From Phoronis australis (lineage: Eukaryota > Phoronida > Phoronidae), in the NCBI GenBank assembly GCA_002633005.1, contig NMRA01000134.1:593925-641032 (forward strand): 47,108 nucleotides of DNA, in the 5' to 3' direction. This document shows, in pieces, positions 36,363 to 47,108 of the stretch. Position numbers and translations under genes: made by a program. Within the stretch, counting starts at the first letter, position 1. The number at the start of each line of letters is the position of its first letter. Below the pieces are notes generated by a model, which saw nothing but the letters and a program-made list of their open reading frames with translations, was not told the DNA's origin and searched no databases.

Positions 36363-36740
36363 GGTGACCAGTGTAAGTGAGAAATTCTTGTCATGTGAAA
36401 AGGAGTTTTTAAGTTTCATTGGGTTACCTGAGCTAAGTTGTGAATGTTCGAAAATGTGTCATAAAAGTATCAGTGGGTGACCTGAGCTAAGTTGTGAATG
36501 TTTTGAAAAGGAGTCTTTAAAGTATCCACCAGTGACACCAGTTAAGTTGTAAATGTTTGAAAAGTAGTCATAAAAGTACCTGTGAGTGACCCCAGTTAAG
36601 TGTGAATGTTTGAAAATGAGTCGTCGTAAAAGTACAAATGAATGACTTGATTGAATTACATTGTGTTTGCAAAGAAGCATAAAAATACCAATGGGTGACC
36701 TGGTTGAGTTAATTGTGAGTGTTTGGAAAAAAAGCATTAA
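36363..36740. repeat. 54-bp minisatellite in array copy 1
   Basis: Degenerate units containing GTGACCTGAG, TAAGTTGTGAATGTTTGAAA and GTCATAAAAGTA. The same tract recurs unchanged in copy 2 (39957-40334). Confidence 0.75.
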
Positions 36741-38252
36741 AGTACTGATGATTGCCTGAGTTTTGCCGCTGAACCATGAACTATAACTATTTACGGTGGG
36801 AATTTTGTTTAATTTCAGTGATTCAAGTTAAGAGTAATGTATCCAGTCTTTATCTTTCACTAGTCACACAAGTGTTCTTAGTAGCAGTATTATTTTGTCA
36901 AGAAGTCCATTCTTTTCTCTTGAGCTACATTTCTTGTGCATCACAGTGCTTTTCTTACCAACATATTTCTTTTCTCATGAACCATATTTTTTCACCCTGT
37001 GACAGGAAGCATGAGCAACATGAACTTCGATTACAGTTTCAAATTTGTCTGCGTTTGTTATAACTGGGTGCAATAATTATTGTGGATCTTGAGCGAACAT
37101 TAGTGGCCTTGTAAAAGGAATTGCAGTACGTGAGAAGAGAGACATATTTGTCACAGAAAACAGCAGTTGCTGAAATAATTTGAAACATTTTTGTATTGAA
37201 TGTCTAACTCATTGTTAATGTATCTGAAATCAAGTACACAAAGGCATTAAACTGAAAATATTCTATAATTTTGAAATTTTTAGTGCAGTCAGAAACATAT
37301 ATCTCAAAGCTTTAGTCAAATGTGAGTTACGGAATTTTTTAAGGACATCAATGTTTTGTAGTGTTTGGAGTGTCGCTATTGATTCAATGACTGACAAGTC
37401 ACATGAATTATCTGTAAACAGAAACTGAATATAGGTCACCTCAGGTCAGAGACCTTATGTTTTAGATTGCTGCTGGAAGTCCACGAGGCATTAGAGTGTT
37501 TGCCTTGTCATGGCGTATGTTCAGCCGTCTGAGTTAACCACTGGGTACGTATACAAAAGATTGAAAATGATACTGACCAAAAAACGTTTTCCTGAACAGA
37601 AAACAGTTGTGGCTAGTTAACTGGTTTGACCTATCTTGTCCTCGGAGTTCTTCCTGACCAAGTAAGTTGTCTTTGTTTGCACTGTACACCTGCTGTTTGA
37701 TGTCCAGCTGCTTTGATAAGTCAAGTCCACTTTCTACAATTACCTGTTTTGGTTGCTGATGCAGTGGCTTGTGTGAGCTCCTGAAACATTTTGTAATATA
37801 GAAATAATTTCATTCATTATCACCTTGAGTAAACAGATAAACTATGCATTTCTTATACAGTCTGTTTGTTGTGTAATTCAACTCAAGATATGACTGGAGT
37901 CAAATTGACGTGCATGCATATGCTGGGATTTGATAACGGTAAATGACACTGGTGAGTAACTGAATTAATAAAGCATGTGAAATGGTTGTGTCATTATTGG
38001 CACATTGCCTGCATGGGTGTTATGTTTTAGTAGGGTGGCGATCAAAACAAAACAGGAGTGTATGTGTGTACTATACGCCACAAGATGTACTACAAAAAGA
38101 AGCTGTGTGTTTTTAAAAGGTGTGCCTTTTTATTTTAATTATTTTTAAAGCATTAAACTCATGCTTCTCAAAAAATGAATTTTGATTTAGACCACTTTAT
38201 CAGTTAACAAGTGGTCTTAAATTGTTCCTCAGTGCTTAGATGAGGAATTTTT

Positions 38253-38377
38253 CTGGACTATGGAAGAACTGACCGTGTGTTAAATCTTCAGATGAAGCTC
38301 ATAAATTTCAAGGCGCGTAATCTGAAATTTTTCATGTTAAGAAGAAATAACGCTCTGTCAGTTCTTCCATAGTCCAG
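38253..38377. mobile_element. Hairpin element with 21-bp perfect inverted ends, end of array copy 1
   Basis: The left end starts CTGGACTATGGAAGAACTGA and the right end finishes TCAGTTCTTCCATAGTCCAG, its exact inverse. 125 bp. The next unit begins seven bases later. It encodes nothing; MITE-like. Confidence 0.75.
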
Positions 38378-39744
38378 ACAAAAATGCCCCTATAATGCGC
38401 CTTCTACAGGAGAAAACGTTTTTTTCCCAAAATCAAGGTGCGCGTGCGCGATTGCCGATATTTCCGCCCTCTTTTATCGGAAGTTAACAATTTCCGGTAC
38501 ACATGTAGCACGCGCCCTCTTCAATAATTGTACCGATTCTCAGCCCTGTACATACAAAATTATAGCCTCCAGGAGCATTTGAATCTTAAAATGGAAACAA
38601 ATTGCCGCCATATCCGCATTCTTGAATATGATTATGACGAAAAACAATAGGCTTCCAGGACTTCCAAAACTACTTATGTGTAAATTTTGTGATTATCGGA
38701 CGAAAATTGCGACCTGTATCGTGCGAACAAACAAAAAAATATACTTGAAAGAATCCACATGCAAAAAATGACGTCTTTTTCTCTTCCCGTTTAAAATTGC
38801 ACTCCAGTACGACTGAAAATGGGTCAACATGCGCCAGATCCGCCATCTTGAAAGCAACTTCCGGTTTTTTGGCTTTGTATAATAGCATGTCATAAGAAAC
38901 TAATACCTGTAAAAATTCGAAGGAAAGATTTGCAATTTGGTTTTTCTGTTTAAGTGTTTGGTGTCTGTTTCCTGAGGACTATCTTGGGCACGCACGCTTT
39001 TCAAATATGCTGTATGAGTGTATCCTGGAGGGCTATTTTTGGAAAATTATATGATTTAGTAAAACACATTTTGTGTACATTTAAATGAAAGTACGTAATA
39101 AAAATCTGATAATAAGCGGCATAGGCTATACAAAGTGCGTACCGCGATCTACACCCCCTGCTAAGATATCGCAATTTTTGATAAAAGTACAAAATGTGCT
39201 TCCTAATATGGCTGCCTGACTTGCCCCAGAGTACAATAAAAATAATGGCCTCTAATAATTTGAATTCTTTTATGCTGCTAAACAATGAATATTTAACAAA
39301 GTGAACATTTCTCAATTCTCAGCCTCACCTTCTTTGTACTTACCTGACCTACACGAAAATACATAGTAGTAAACACCTACATGTGTGCGTTTCATTTAAC
39401 AATACTGCTTGCGAGTAGTGTGGACTAAAAAGATAACATTTTATGAGTAGACACTGTTTGCATTAGCGACAAGCAATAGATGAGGTGGGGCGGTGGAAAA
39501 GCTGACTTCTAAGTTTCACTGACGATCAAAATCTGCCAGTGTTTTGGCACTTCAAACTGAAGAATAAAAGAAAAAGAAAGCAATCGGAAAGAAGCAAAAC
39601 AAAGTATACTGGAGTTTAAAAAATAAAATGACGAAAACAATTTTGAAACATATTCAAGGCTAACGATTGTTTGGTAAATGGCCCTTTGTCAAGACGAGCC
39701 CAAGTTACCGTTTTTAATTATTTTGCAATATCTAAAATGTCATC

Positions 39745-39802
39745 AAACCCATACTTTCGACATTTCAGGCTACATTTCAGGAAATGCCGAAAGTATGGGT
39801 TT
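39745..39802. repeat. 58-nt hairpin in array copy 2
   Basis: Identical to the copy 1 hairpin, including the single stem mismatch. Confidence 0.8.
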
Positions 39803-39956
39803 GACTCTGTGCAAATGTCAAATAACATTAATTTCGGTGTGATCAGCCACGACTGTTGAGAAAGTAGTGCTAACCGTTACCTTTGCGCTTAAGTAGCGTG
39901 AATACCACGGCTGATAGGCATTTTAAAAGTTGTCTGTGGGCAAAGGGAATCTCAGT

Positions 39957-40334
39957 GGTGACCAGTGTAAGTGAGAAATTCTTGTCATGTGAAAAGGAGT
40001 TTTTAAGTTTCATTGGGTTACCTGAGCTAAGTTGTGAATGTTCGAAAATGTGTCATAAAAGTATCAGTGGGTGACCTGAGCTAAGTTGTGAATGTTTTGA
40101 AAAGGAGTCTTTAAAGTATCCACCAGTGACACCAGTTAAGTTGTAAATGTTTGAAAAGTAGTCATAAAAGTACCTGTGAGTGACCCCAGTTAAGTGTGAA
40201 TGTTTGAAAATGAGTCGTCGTAAAAGTACAAATGAATGACTTGATTGAATTACATTGTGTTTGCAAAGAAGCATAAAAATACCAATGGGTGACCTGGTTG
40301 AGTTAATTGTGAGTGTTTGGAAAAAAAGCATTAA
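39957..40334. repeat. 54-bp minisatellite in array copy 2
   Basis: Same tract as 36363-36740, shifted by 3,594 bp, with no difference seen. Confidence 0.75.
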
Positions 40335-41846
40335 AGTACTGATGATTGCCTGAGTTTTGCCGCTGAACCATGAACTATAACTATTTACGGTGGGAATTTT
40401 GTTTAATTTCAGTGATTCAAGTTAAGAGTAATGTATCCAGTCTTTATCTTTCACTAGTCACACAAGTGTTCTTAGTAGCAGTATTATTTTGTCAAGAAGT
40501 CCATTCTTTTCTCTTGAGCTACATTTCTTGTGCATCACAGTGCTTTTCTTACCAACATATTTCTTTTCTCATGAACCATATTTTTTCACCCTGTGACAGG
40601 AAGCATGAGCAACATGAACTTCGATTACAGTTTCAAATTTGTCTGCGTTTGTTATAACTGGGTGCAATAATTATTGTGGATCTTGAGCGAACATTAGTGG
40701 CCTTGTAAAAGGAATTGCAGTACGTGAGAAGAGAGACATATTTGTCACAGAAAACAGCAGTTGCTGAAATAATTTGAAACATTTTTGTATTGAATGTCTA
40801 ACTCATTGTTAATGTATCTGAAATCAAGTACACAAAGGCATTAAACTGAAAATATTCTATAATTTTGAAATTTTTAGTGCAGTCAGAAACATATATCTCA
40901 AAGCTTTAGTCAAATGTGAGTTACGGAATTTTTTAAGGACATCAATGTTTTGTAGTGTTTGGAGTGTCGCTATTGATTCAATGACTGACAAGTCACATGA
41001 ATTATCTGTAAACAGAAACTGAATATAGGTCACCTCAGGTCAGAGACCTTATGTTTTAGATTGCTGCTGGAAGTCCACGAGGCATTAGAGTGTTTGCCTT
41101 GTCATGGCGTATGTTCAGCCGTCTGAGTTAACCACTGGGTACGTATACAAAAGATTGAAAATGATACTGACCAAAAAACGTTTTCCTGAACAGAAAACAG
41201 TTGTGGCTAGTTAACTGGTTTGACCTATCTTGTCCTCGGAGTTCTTCCTGACCAAGTAAGTTGTCTTTGTTTGCACTGTACACCTGCTGTTTGATGTCCA
41301 GCTGCTTTGATAAGTCAAGTCCACTTTCTACAATTACCTGTTTTGGTTGCTGATGCAGTGGCTTGTGTGAGCTCCTGAAACATTTTGTAATATAGAAATA
41401 ATTTCATTCATTATCACCTTGAGTAAACAGATAAACTATGCATTTCTTATACAGTCTGTTTGTTGTGTAATTCAACTCAAGATATGACTGGAGTCAAATT
41501 GACGTGCATGCATATGCTGGGATTTGATAACGGTAAATGACACTGGTGAGTAACTGAATTAATAAAGCATGTGAAATGGTTGTGTCATTATTGGCACATT
41601 GCCTGCATGGGTGTTATGTTTTAGTAGGGTGGCGATCAAAACAAAACAGGAGTGTATGTGTGTACTATACGCCACAAGATGTACTACAAAAAGAAGCTGT
41701 GTGTTTTTAAAAGGTGTGCCTTTTTATTTTAATTATTTTTAAAGCATTAAACTCATGCTTCTCAAAAAATGAATTTTGATTTAGACCACTTTATCAGTTA
41801 ACAAGTGGTCTTAAATTGTTCCTCAGTGCTTAGATGAGGAATTTTT

Positions 41847-41971
41847 CTGGACTATGGAAGAACTGACCGTGTGTTAAATCTTCAGATGAAGCTCATAAAT
41901 TTCAAGGCGCGTAATCTGAAATTTTTCATGTTAAGAAGAAATAACGCTCTGTCAGTTCTTCCATAGTCCAG
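41847..41971. mobile_element. Hairpin element, end of array copy 2
   Basis: Same as 38253-38377, at +3,594 bp. Confidence 0.75.
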
Positions 41972-43338
41972 ACAAAAATGCCCCTATAATGCGCCTTCTA
42001 CAGGAGAAAACGTTTTTTTCCCAAAATCAAGGTGCGCGTGCGCGATTGCCGATATTTCCGCCCTCTTTTATCGGAAGTTAACAATTTCCGGTACACATGT
42101 AGCACGCGCCCTCTTCAATAATTGTACCGATTCTCAGCCCTGTACATACAAAATTATAGCCTCCAGGAGCATTTGAATCTTAAAATGGAAACAAATTGCC
42201 GCCATATCCGCATTCTTGAATATGATTATGACGAAAAACAATAGGCTTCCAGGACTTCCAAAACTACTTATGTGTAAATTTTGTGATTATCGGACGAAAA
42301 TTGCGACCTGTATCGTGCGAACAAACAAAAAAATATACTTGAAAGAATCCACATGCAAAAAATGACGTCTTTTTCTCTTCCCGTTTAAAATTGCACTCCA
42401 GTACGACTGAAAATGGGTCAACATGCGCCAGATCCGCCATCTTGAAAGCAACTTCCGGTTTTTTGGCTTTGTATAATAGCATGTCATAAGAAACTAATAC
42501 CTGTAAAAATTCGAAGGAAAGATTTGCAATTTGGTTTTTCTGTTTAAGTGTTTGGTGTCTGTTTCCTGAGGACTATCTTGGGCACGCACGCTTTTCAAAT
42601 ATGCTGTATGAGTGTATCCTGGAGGGCTATTTTTGGAAAATTATATGATTTAGTAAAACACATTTTGTGTACATTTAAATGAAAGTACGTAATAAAAATC
42701 TGATAATAAGCGGCATAGGCTATACAAAGTGCGTACCGCGATCTACACCCCCTGCTAAGATATCGCAATTTTTGATAAAAGTACAAAATGTGCTTCCTAA
42801 TATGGCTGCCTGACTTGCCCCAGAGTACAATAAAAATAATGGCCTCTAATAATTTGAATTCTTTTATGCTGCTAAACAATGAATATTTAACAAAGTGAAC
42901 ATTTCTCAATTCTCAGCCTCACCTTCTTTGTACTTACCTGACCTACACGAAAATACATAGTAGTAAACACCTACATGTGTGCGTTTCATTTAACAATACT
43001 GCTTGCGAGTAGTGTGGACTAAAAAGATAACATTTTATGAGTAGACACTGTTTGCATTAGCGACAAGCAATAGATGAGGTGGGGCGGTGGAAAAGCTGAC
43101 TTCTAAGTTTCACTGACGATCAAAATCTGCCAGTGTTTTGGCACTTCAAACTGAAGAATAAAAGAAAAAGAAAGCAATCGGAAAGAAGCAAAACAAAGTA
43201 TACTGGAGTTTAAAAAATAAAATGACGAAAACAATTTTGAAACATATTCAAGGCTAACGATTGTTTGGGAAATGGCCCTTTGTCAAGACGAGCCCAAGTT
43301 ACCGTTTTTAATTATTTTGCAATATCTAAAATGTCATC

Positions 43339-43396
43339 AAACCCATACTTTCGACATTTCAGGTTACATTTCGGGAAATGTCGAAAGTATGGGTTT
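43339..43396. repeat. 58-nt hairpin in array copy 3, perfect stem
   Basis: The right arm reads GAAATGTCGAAAGTATGGG and pairs without mismatch over all 22 positions. Two loop bases also differ from copies 1 and 2. Confidence 0.8.
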
Positions 43397-43564
43397 GACT
43401 CTGTGCAAATGTCAAAGAACATTAATTTCGGTGTGATCAGCCACGACTGTTGAGAAAGTACTGCTAACCATTACCTTTGCGCTTAAGTAGCGTGAATACA
43501 AGGGCTTGCTGATAGGCATTTTAAAAGTTGTCTGTGGGCAAAGGGAATCTCAGTGGTGACCAGT

Positions 43565-44150
43565 GTAAGTGAGAAATTCTTGTCATGTGAAAAGGAGTTT
43601 TTAAGTTTCATTGGGTTACCTGAGTTAAGTTGTGAATGTTTGAAAATGTGTCATAAAAGTATCAGTGTGTGACCTGAGTTAAGTTGTGAATGTTTGAAAA
43701 TAAGTCATAAAGGTGTCAGTGTGTGACCTGAGCTAAGTTGTGAATGTTTGAAAATAAGTCATAAAGGTATCAGTGTGTGACCTGAGTTAAGTTGTGAATG
43801 TTTGAAAATAAGTCATAAAGGTATCAGTGTGTGACCTGAGCTAAGTTGTGAATGTTTGAAAATGTGTCATCAAAGTATCAGTGTGTGACCTGAGTTAAGT
43901 TGTGAATGTTTTGAAAAGGAGTCTTTAAAGTATCCACGAGTGACACCAGTTAAGTTGTAAATGTTTGAAAAGTAGTCATAAAAGTACATGTGAGTGACCC
44001 CAGTTAAGTGTGAATGTTTGAAAATGAGTTGTCGTAAAAGTACAAATGAATGACTTGATTGAATTACCCATTGTGTTTGCAAAGAAGCATAAAAATACCA
44101 ATGGTTGACCTGGTTGAGTTAAATTGTGAGTGTTTGGAAAAAAAACATTA
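43565..44150. repeat. 54-bp minisatellite in array copy 3, expanded
   Basis: The period is visible as GACCTGAG at 43671, 43725 and 43779. The tract adds about 222 bp relative to copies 1 and 2, roughly four extra units, most of them nearly identical to each other, which shows recent local expansion. Confidence 0.8.
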
Positions 44151-45654
44151 AAGTACTGATGATTGCCTGAGTTTTGCCGCTGAACCATGAACTATAACTA
44201 TTACGGTGGGAATTTTGTTTAATTTCAGTGATTCAAGTTAAGAGTAATGTATCCAGTCTTTATCTTTCACTAGTCACACAAGTGTTCTTAGTAGCAGTAT
44301 TATTTTGTCAAGAAGTCCATACTTCTCTCTTGAGCTACATTTCTTATGCATCACAGTGCTTTTCTTACCAACATATTTCTTTTCTCTTGAACCATATTTT
44401 TTTCACCCTGTGACAGGAAGCATGAGCAACATGAACTTCGATTACAGTTGCAAATTTGTCTGTGTTTGTTATAACTGGGTGCAGTAATTATTGTGGATCT
44501 TGAGCGAACATTAGTGGCCTTGTAAAAGGAATTGCAGAACGTGAGAAGAAAGACATATTTGTCACAGAAAAGAGCAGTTGCTGAAATAATTTGAAACATT
44601 TTTGTATTGAATGTCTAACTCAGTGTTAATGTATCTGAAATCAAGTACACAAAAACATTAAACTGAAAATATTCTATAATTTTGAAATTTTTAGTGCAGT
44701 CAGAAACATATATCTCAAAGCTTTAGTCAAATGTGAGTTACGAAATTTTTAAAGGACATCAATGTTTATAGTGTTTGGAGTGTCGCTATTGATTCAATGA
44801 CTGACAAGTCACATGAATTATCTGTAAACAGAAACTGAATATAGGTCACCTCAGGTCAGAGACCTTATGTTTTAGATTGCTGCTGGAAGTCCACGAGGCA
44901 TTAGAGTGTTTGCCTTGTCATGGCGTATGTTCAACCGTCTGAGTTAACCACTGGGTACGTATACAAAAGATTGAAAATGATACTGACCAAAAAACGTTTT
45001 CCTGAACAGAAAACAGTTGTGGCTAGTTATCTGGTTTGACCTATCTTGTCCTCGGAGTTCTTCCTGACCGAGTAAGTTGTCTTTGTTTGCACTGTACACC
45101 TGCTGTTTGATGTCCAGCTGCTTTGATAAGTCAAGTCCACTTTCTACAATTACCTGTTTTGGTTGCTGATGCAGTGGCTTGTGTGAGCTCCGGAAACATT
45201 TTGTAATATAGAAATAATTTCATTCATTATCACCTTGAGTAAACAGATAAACTATGCATTTCTTATACAGTCTGTTTGTTGTGTAATTCAACTCAAGATA
45301 TGACTGGAGTCAAATTGACGTGCATGCATATGCTGGGATTTGATAACGGTAAATGACACTGGTGAGTAACTGAATTAATAAAGCATGTGAAATGGTTGTG
45401 TCATTATTGGCACATTGCCTGCATGGGTGTTGTGTTTTAGTAGGGTGGCGATCAAAACAAAACAGGAGTGTATGTGTGTACTGTACGCCACAAGATGTAC
45501 TACAAAAAGAAGCTGTGTGTTTTTTAAAAGGTGTGCCTTTTATTTTAATTATTTTTAAAGCAGCATTAAACTCATGCTTCTCAAAAAATGAATTTTGATT
45601 ATCAGTTAACAAGTGGTCTTAAATTGTTCCTCAGTGCTTAGATGAGGAATTTTT

Positions 45655-45786
45655 CTGGACTATGGAAGAACTGACCGTGTGTTAAATCTTCAGATGAAGC
45701 TCATCAATTTCAAGGCGCGTAATCTGAAATTTTATGAGCTTCATGTTAAGAAGAAATAACGCTCTGTCAGTTCTTCCATAGTCCAG
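45655..45786. mobile_element. Hairpin element, end of array copy 3, fuller form
   Basis: Same 21-bp ends, but the interior keeps both GATGAAGCTCAT and its inverse ATGAGCTTCAT, so nearly the whole element is palindromic. Copies 1 and 2 lack the second motif, so their version is a deletion derivative. Sequence outside 45786 no longer matches the unit. Confidence 0.78.
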
Positions 45787-45950
45787 AGGTCACTTCTAAA
45801 CTGAGTAAGAAAGGAGACTAGATCAACTGTAAGTGGCGTAAATCAAAACAGACTTTTTATCAGGAAGCATGTGTTTAACGCCCCTTTAAGTGAAAAATCT
45901 CTGAAAAGCACATCCAACTTTTGTCGAATGATTTTCTTTAATATTCGCAG
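45787..45950 (+). promoter_or_regulatory. Upstream region of the nuclear-receptor exon, with a possible splice acceptor
   Basis: Only 164 bp separate the tandem array from the exon. A pyrimidine tract ATTTTCTTTAATATTCGCAG ends at 45950 and fits a 3' splice site, which would mean an upstream non-coding or coding exon exists. If it is not used, transcription must start here. An in-frame TAA at 45939-45941 precedes the acceptor. Confidence 0.45.
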
Positions 45951-45974
45951 TCACTAGCACTCCTTCAGTTCGCC

Positions 45975-46214
45975 ATGGAGGATGCTAGGGAAGAACCTTC
46001 CTCGACTTCGTGCGCTGTCCTACAGGCGGCACCACCGCAGCCACAAGCATCGTCGTCCACCATTAGCAAATCGGACTGGAAGGGGCTGATGGATCCTGAT
46101 GATTCTTCACCCACGGGAGGGAGTACTGAGGTGCCTCTCCTGCCCCCGTGTAGAGTGTGTGGTGAGAAGGCATCAGGTCTACACTATGGGGTCAACACAT
46201 GTGAGGCTTGTAAG
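45975..46214 (+). CDS. Nuclear receptor, N-terminal exon with zinc finger I (P-box starting CEACK)
   Basis: Nuclear receptors are ligand-regulated transcription factors that bind DNA through two C4 zinc fingers. This 80-codon exon starts at an ATG in a strong context (GCCATGG), the first Met after the in-frame stop at 45939. Residues 1-58 are a Ser/Pro/Ala-rich A/B region. Residues 59-80 are the first zinc finger, with Cys at 59, 62, 76 and 79, reading [15 protein letters not shown] then NTCEACK. Splice donor GTAATG follows at 46215 (phase 0), so finger II lies in a later exon not found here. The KASG-HYGV core is NR1-like. The P-box start CEAC is unusual: most NR1 receptors have CEGCKG, the estrogen-related receptors have CEACKA, and the first DBD of two-DBD receptors has CEACKK. 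The residue after K80 would decide. Family certain, subfamily open. Confidence 0.93.
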
Positions 46215-46382
46215 GTAATGTTATTGGCCTGTTCAAAATGAGTATTCATCATAGATCTTGTGTAATAATAATGATGATGATAATCATAATCTTAAACATG
46301 CTACGAACATTCCCACTAAATAAGATTGGTCCTAACCCCAGTGGTTAAGGTAAACGGTGGGGTATGGAAAATTGAACTAGAA

Positions 46383-46529
46383 CAATGTGCAGGCCATGTT
46401 CAATGTGCAGGCCATGTTCAATGTGCAGGCCATGTTCAATGTGCAGGCCATGTTCAATGTACAGGCCATGTTCAATGTACAGGCCATGTTCAATATAAAA
46501 CAGGCCATGTTCAATGTACAGGCCATGTT
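46383..46529 (+). repeat. 18-bp minisatellite, eight units
   Basis: Units CAATGTGCAGGCCATGTT run from 46383. The later ones read CAATGTACAGGCC, and one is lengthened to 21 bp (46491-46511). The period keeps three ORFs open on both strands, all artefacts. Located in the first intron of the nuclear-receptor gene. Confidence 0.92.
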
Positions 46530-46829
46530 CAATGCAAAACTGGCAACTGCATATCCTCTGCAGCCTCTGTCCAAGTTAATCATAAAACATATATGTAACC
46601 ATTGTGTCAAGTTGTATTGATCAATGTCATCTATTTTAGATTATTTCCCAATAATTTTCTACACAAACGCCATCATAATTAGTCTTCCACAAGTCCTTAC
46701 ACCTCTTCACGCTACACAAGTTTTTCATGTCATTCTCCAGATCTCCCACCATGCAGTAACAACCATAAAACTGCAGAAAACAAACGACTTACTTTATCAA
46801 GGAGATAGAGAAAGAGATGGACATCATTA

Positions 46830-47108
<279 letters not shown>

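Larger units (their letters stand above)
34411..38384. repeat. Array copy 1, including a 380-bp out-of-phase repetition at an N
   Basis: 34487-34865 and 34867 onward cover the same part of the unit, offset by 380 bp, with the undetermined base 34866 between them. The part before the N differs from all later copies, for example TTTTACCGGAAG against TTTTATCGGAAG. The part after it is identical to copy 2 wherever compared. Confidence 0.85.
34411..45786. repeat. Tandem array of a 3,594-bp unit, about three copies plus a leading fragment
   Basis: Units start at TGCCCCTATAATGCGCC (34411, 38385, 41979), and the array ends at 45786. All short ORFs recur at exactly +3,594 from copy 1 to copy 2. The first roughly 1.2 kb of copy 3 is also unchanged; from about 43268 copy 3 carries scattered substitutions and is longer. 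The leading fragment (34411-34865) is likewise diverged. The unit encodes no recognisable protein. It contains a 58-nt hairpin, a 54-bp minisatellite and, at its end, a small hairpin element. It could be a genuine satellite-like array with homogenised inner copies, or partly an assembly expansion. Confidence 0.93.

Noticed and set aside
35076-42909. Short ORFs conserved in every array copy (for example 72, 104 and 95 codons)
   Set aside because: Conservation is explained by near-identical DNA of the tandem copies. They occur on both strands, lack domains, and some are broken in the diverged copy 3.
46326-46620. Repeated QCAGHV / FNVQAM / LNMACT ORFs on both strands
   Set aside because: All three derive from the same 18-bp minisatellite.

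Overview
This is a stretch of animal (metazoan) nuclear DNA, AT-rich and gene-poor. It has spliced exons with GT-AG borders, no operons, and many non-autonomous DNA transposons. The two exons I can name are a nuclear-receptor zinc-finger exon and a RUVBL2/Reptin exon. The density of short inverted-repeat elements and the conservation of the RUVBL2 exon fit a marine invertebrate (mollusc, echinoderm, hemichordate or lancelet grade). The species cannot be fixed from the window. Nearly all ORFs of 60-170 codons look like chance ORFs in non-coding DNA or repeats.

Layout. 1-10 kb is a transposon graveyard: a 481-bp hAT-like element (1692-2172) and three copies of one family with CCGTATTCGCC-type ends (3122-4475, 5326-6180, 6831-9806). 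The third copy is split by a 1.9-kb element with CAGTGTTCTCCAC ends (7564-9508). 10.27-10.70 kb is a 428-bp near-palindrome. 11.8-12.5 kb holds two abutting short elements, each with a second copy elsewhere in the window (29.3-29.8 kb and 21.5-21.7 kb). A possible tiny TATA-driven first exon lies at 14.2 kb. 17.26-18.5 kb carries minisatellites and a hAT-like element. A probable first coding exon of an unidentified regulatory protein lies on the minus strand at 24,974-25,175. 26-27.8 kb has two related GC-rich elements.

32.75-34.23 kb is a P-element-like transposon with roughly 290-bp inverted arms and a broken THAP-domain gene. It abuts a tandem array of a 3,594-bp unit (34.4-45.8 kb). The inner copies look identical, the edge copies are diverged, and one N sits at an out-of-phase join.

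The right edge of the array ends exactly at a small hairpin element. The coding exon of a nuclear receptor begins 188 bp farther on (45,975-46,214, + strand): it carries zinc finger I, and the P-box starts CEACK. About 650 bp beyond it, on the opposite strand, is a penultimate-type exon of RUVBL2 (46,863-46,992). The two genes are therefore either interleaved or brought together by an assembly error. No tRNA, rRNA, CRISPR array or complete gene was seen.
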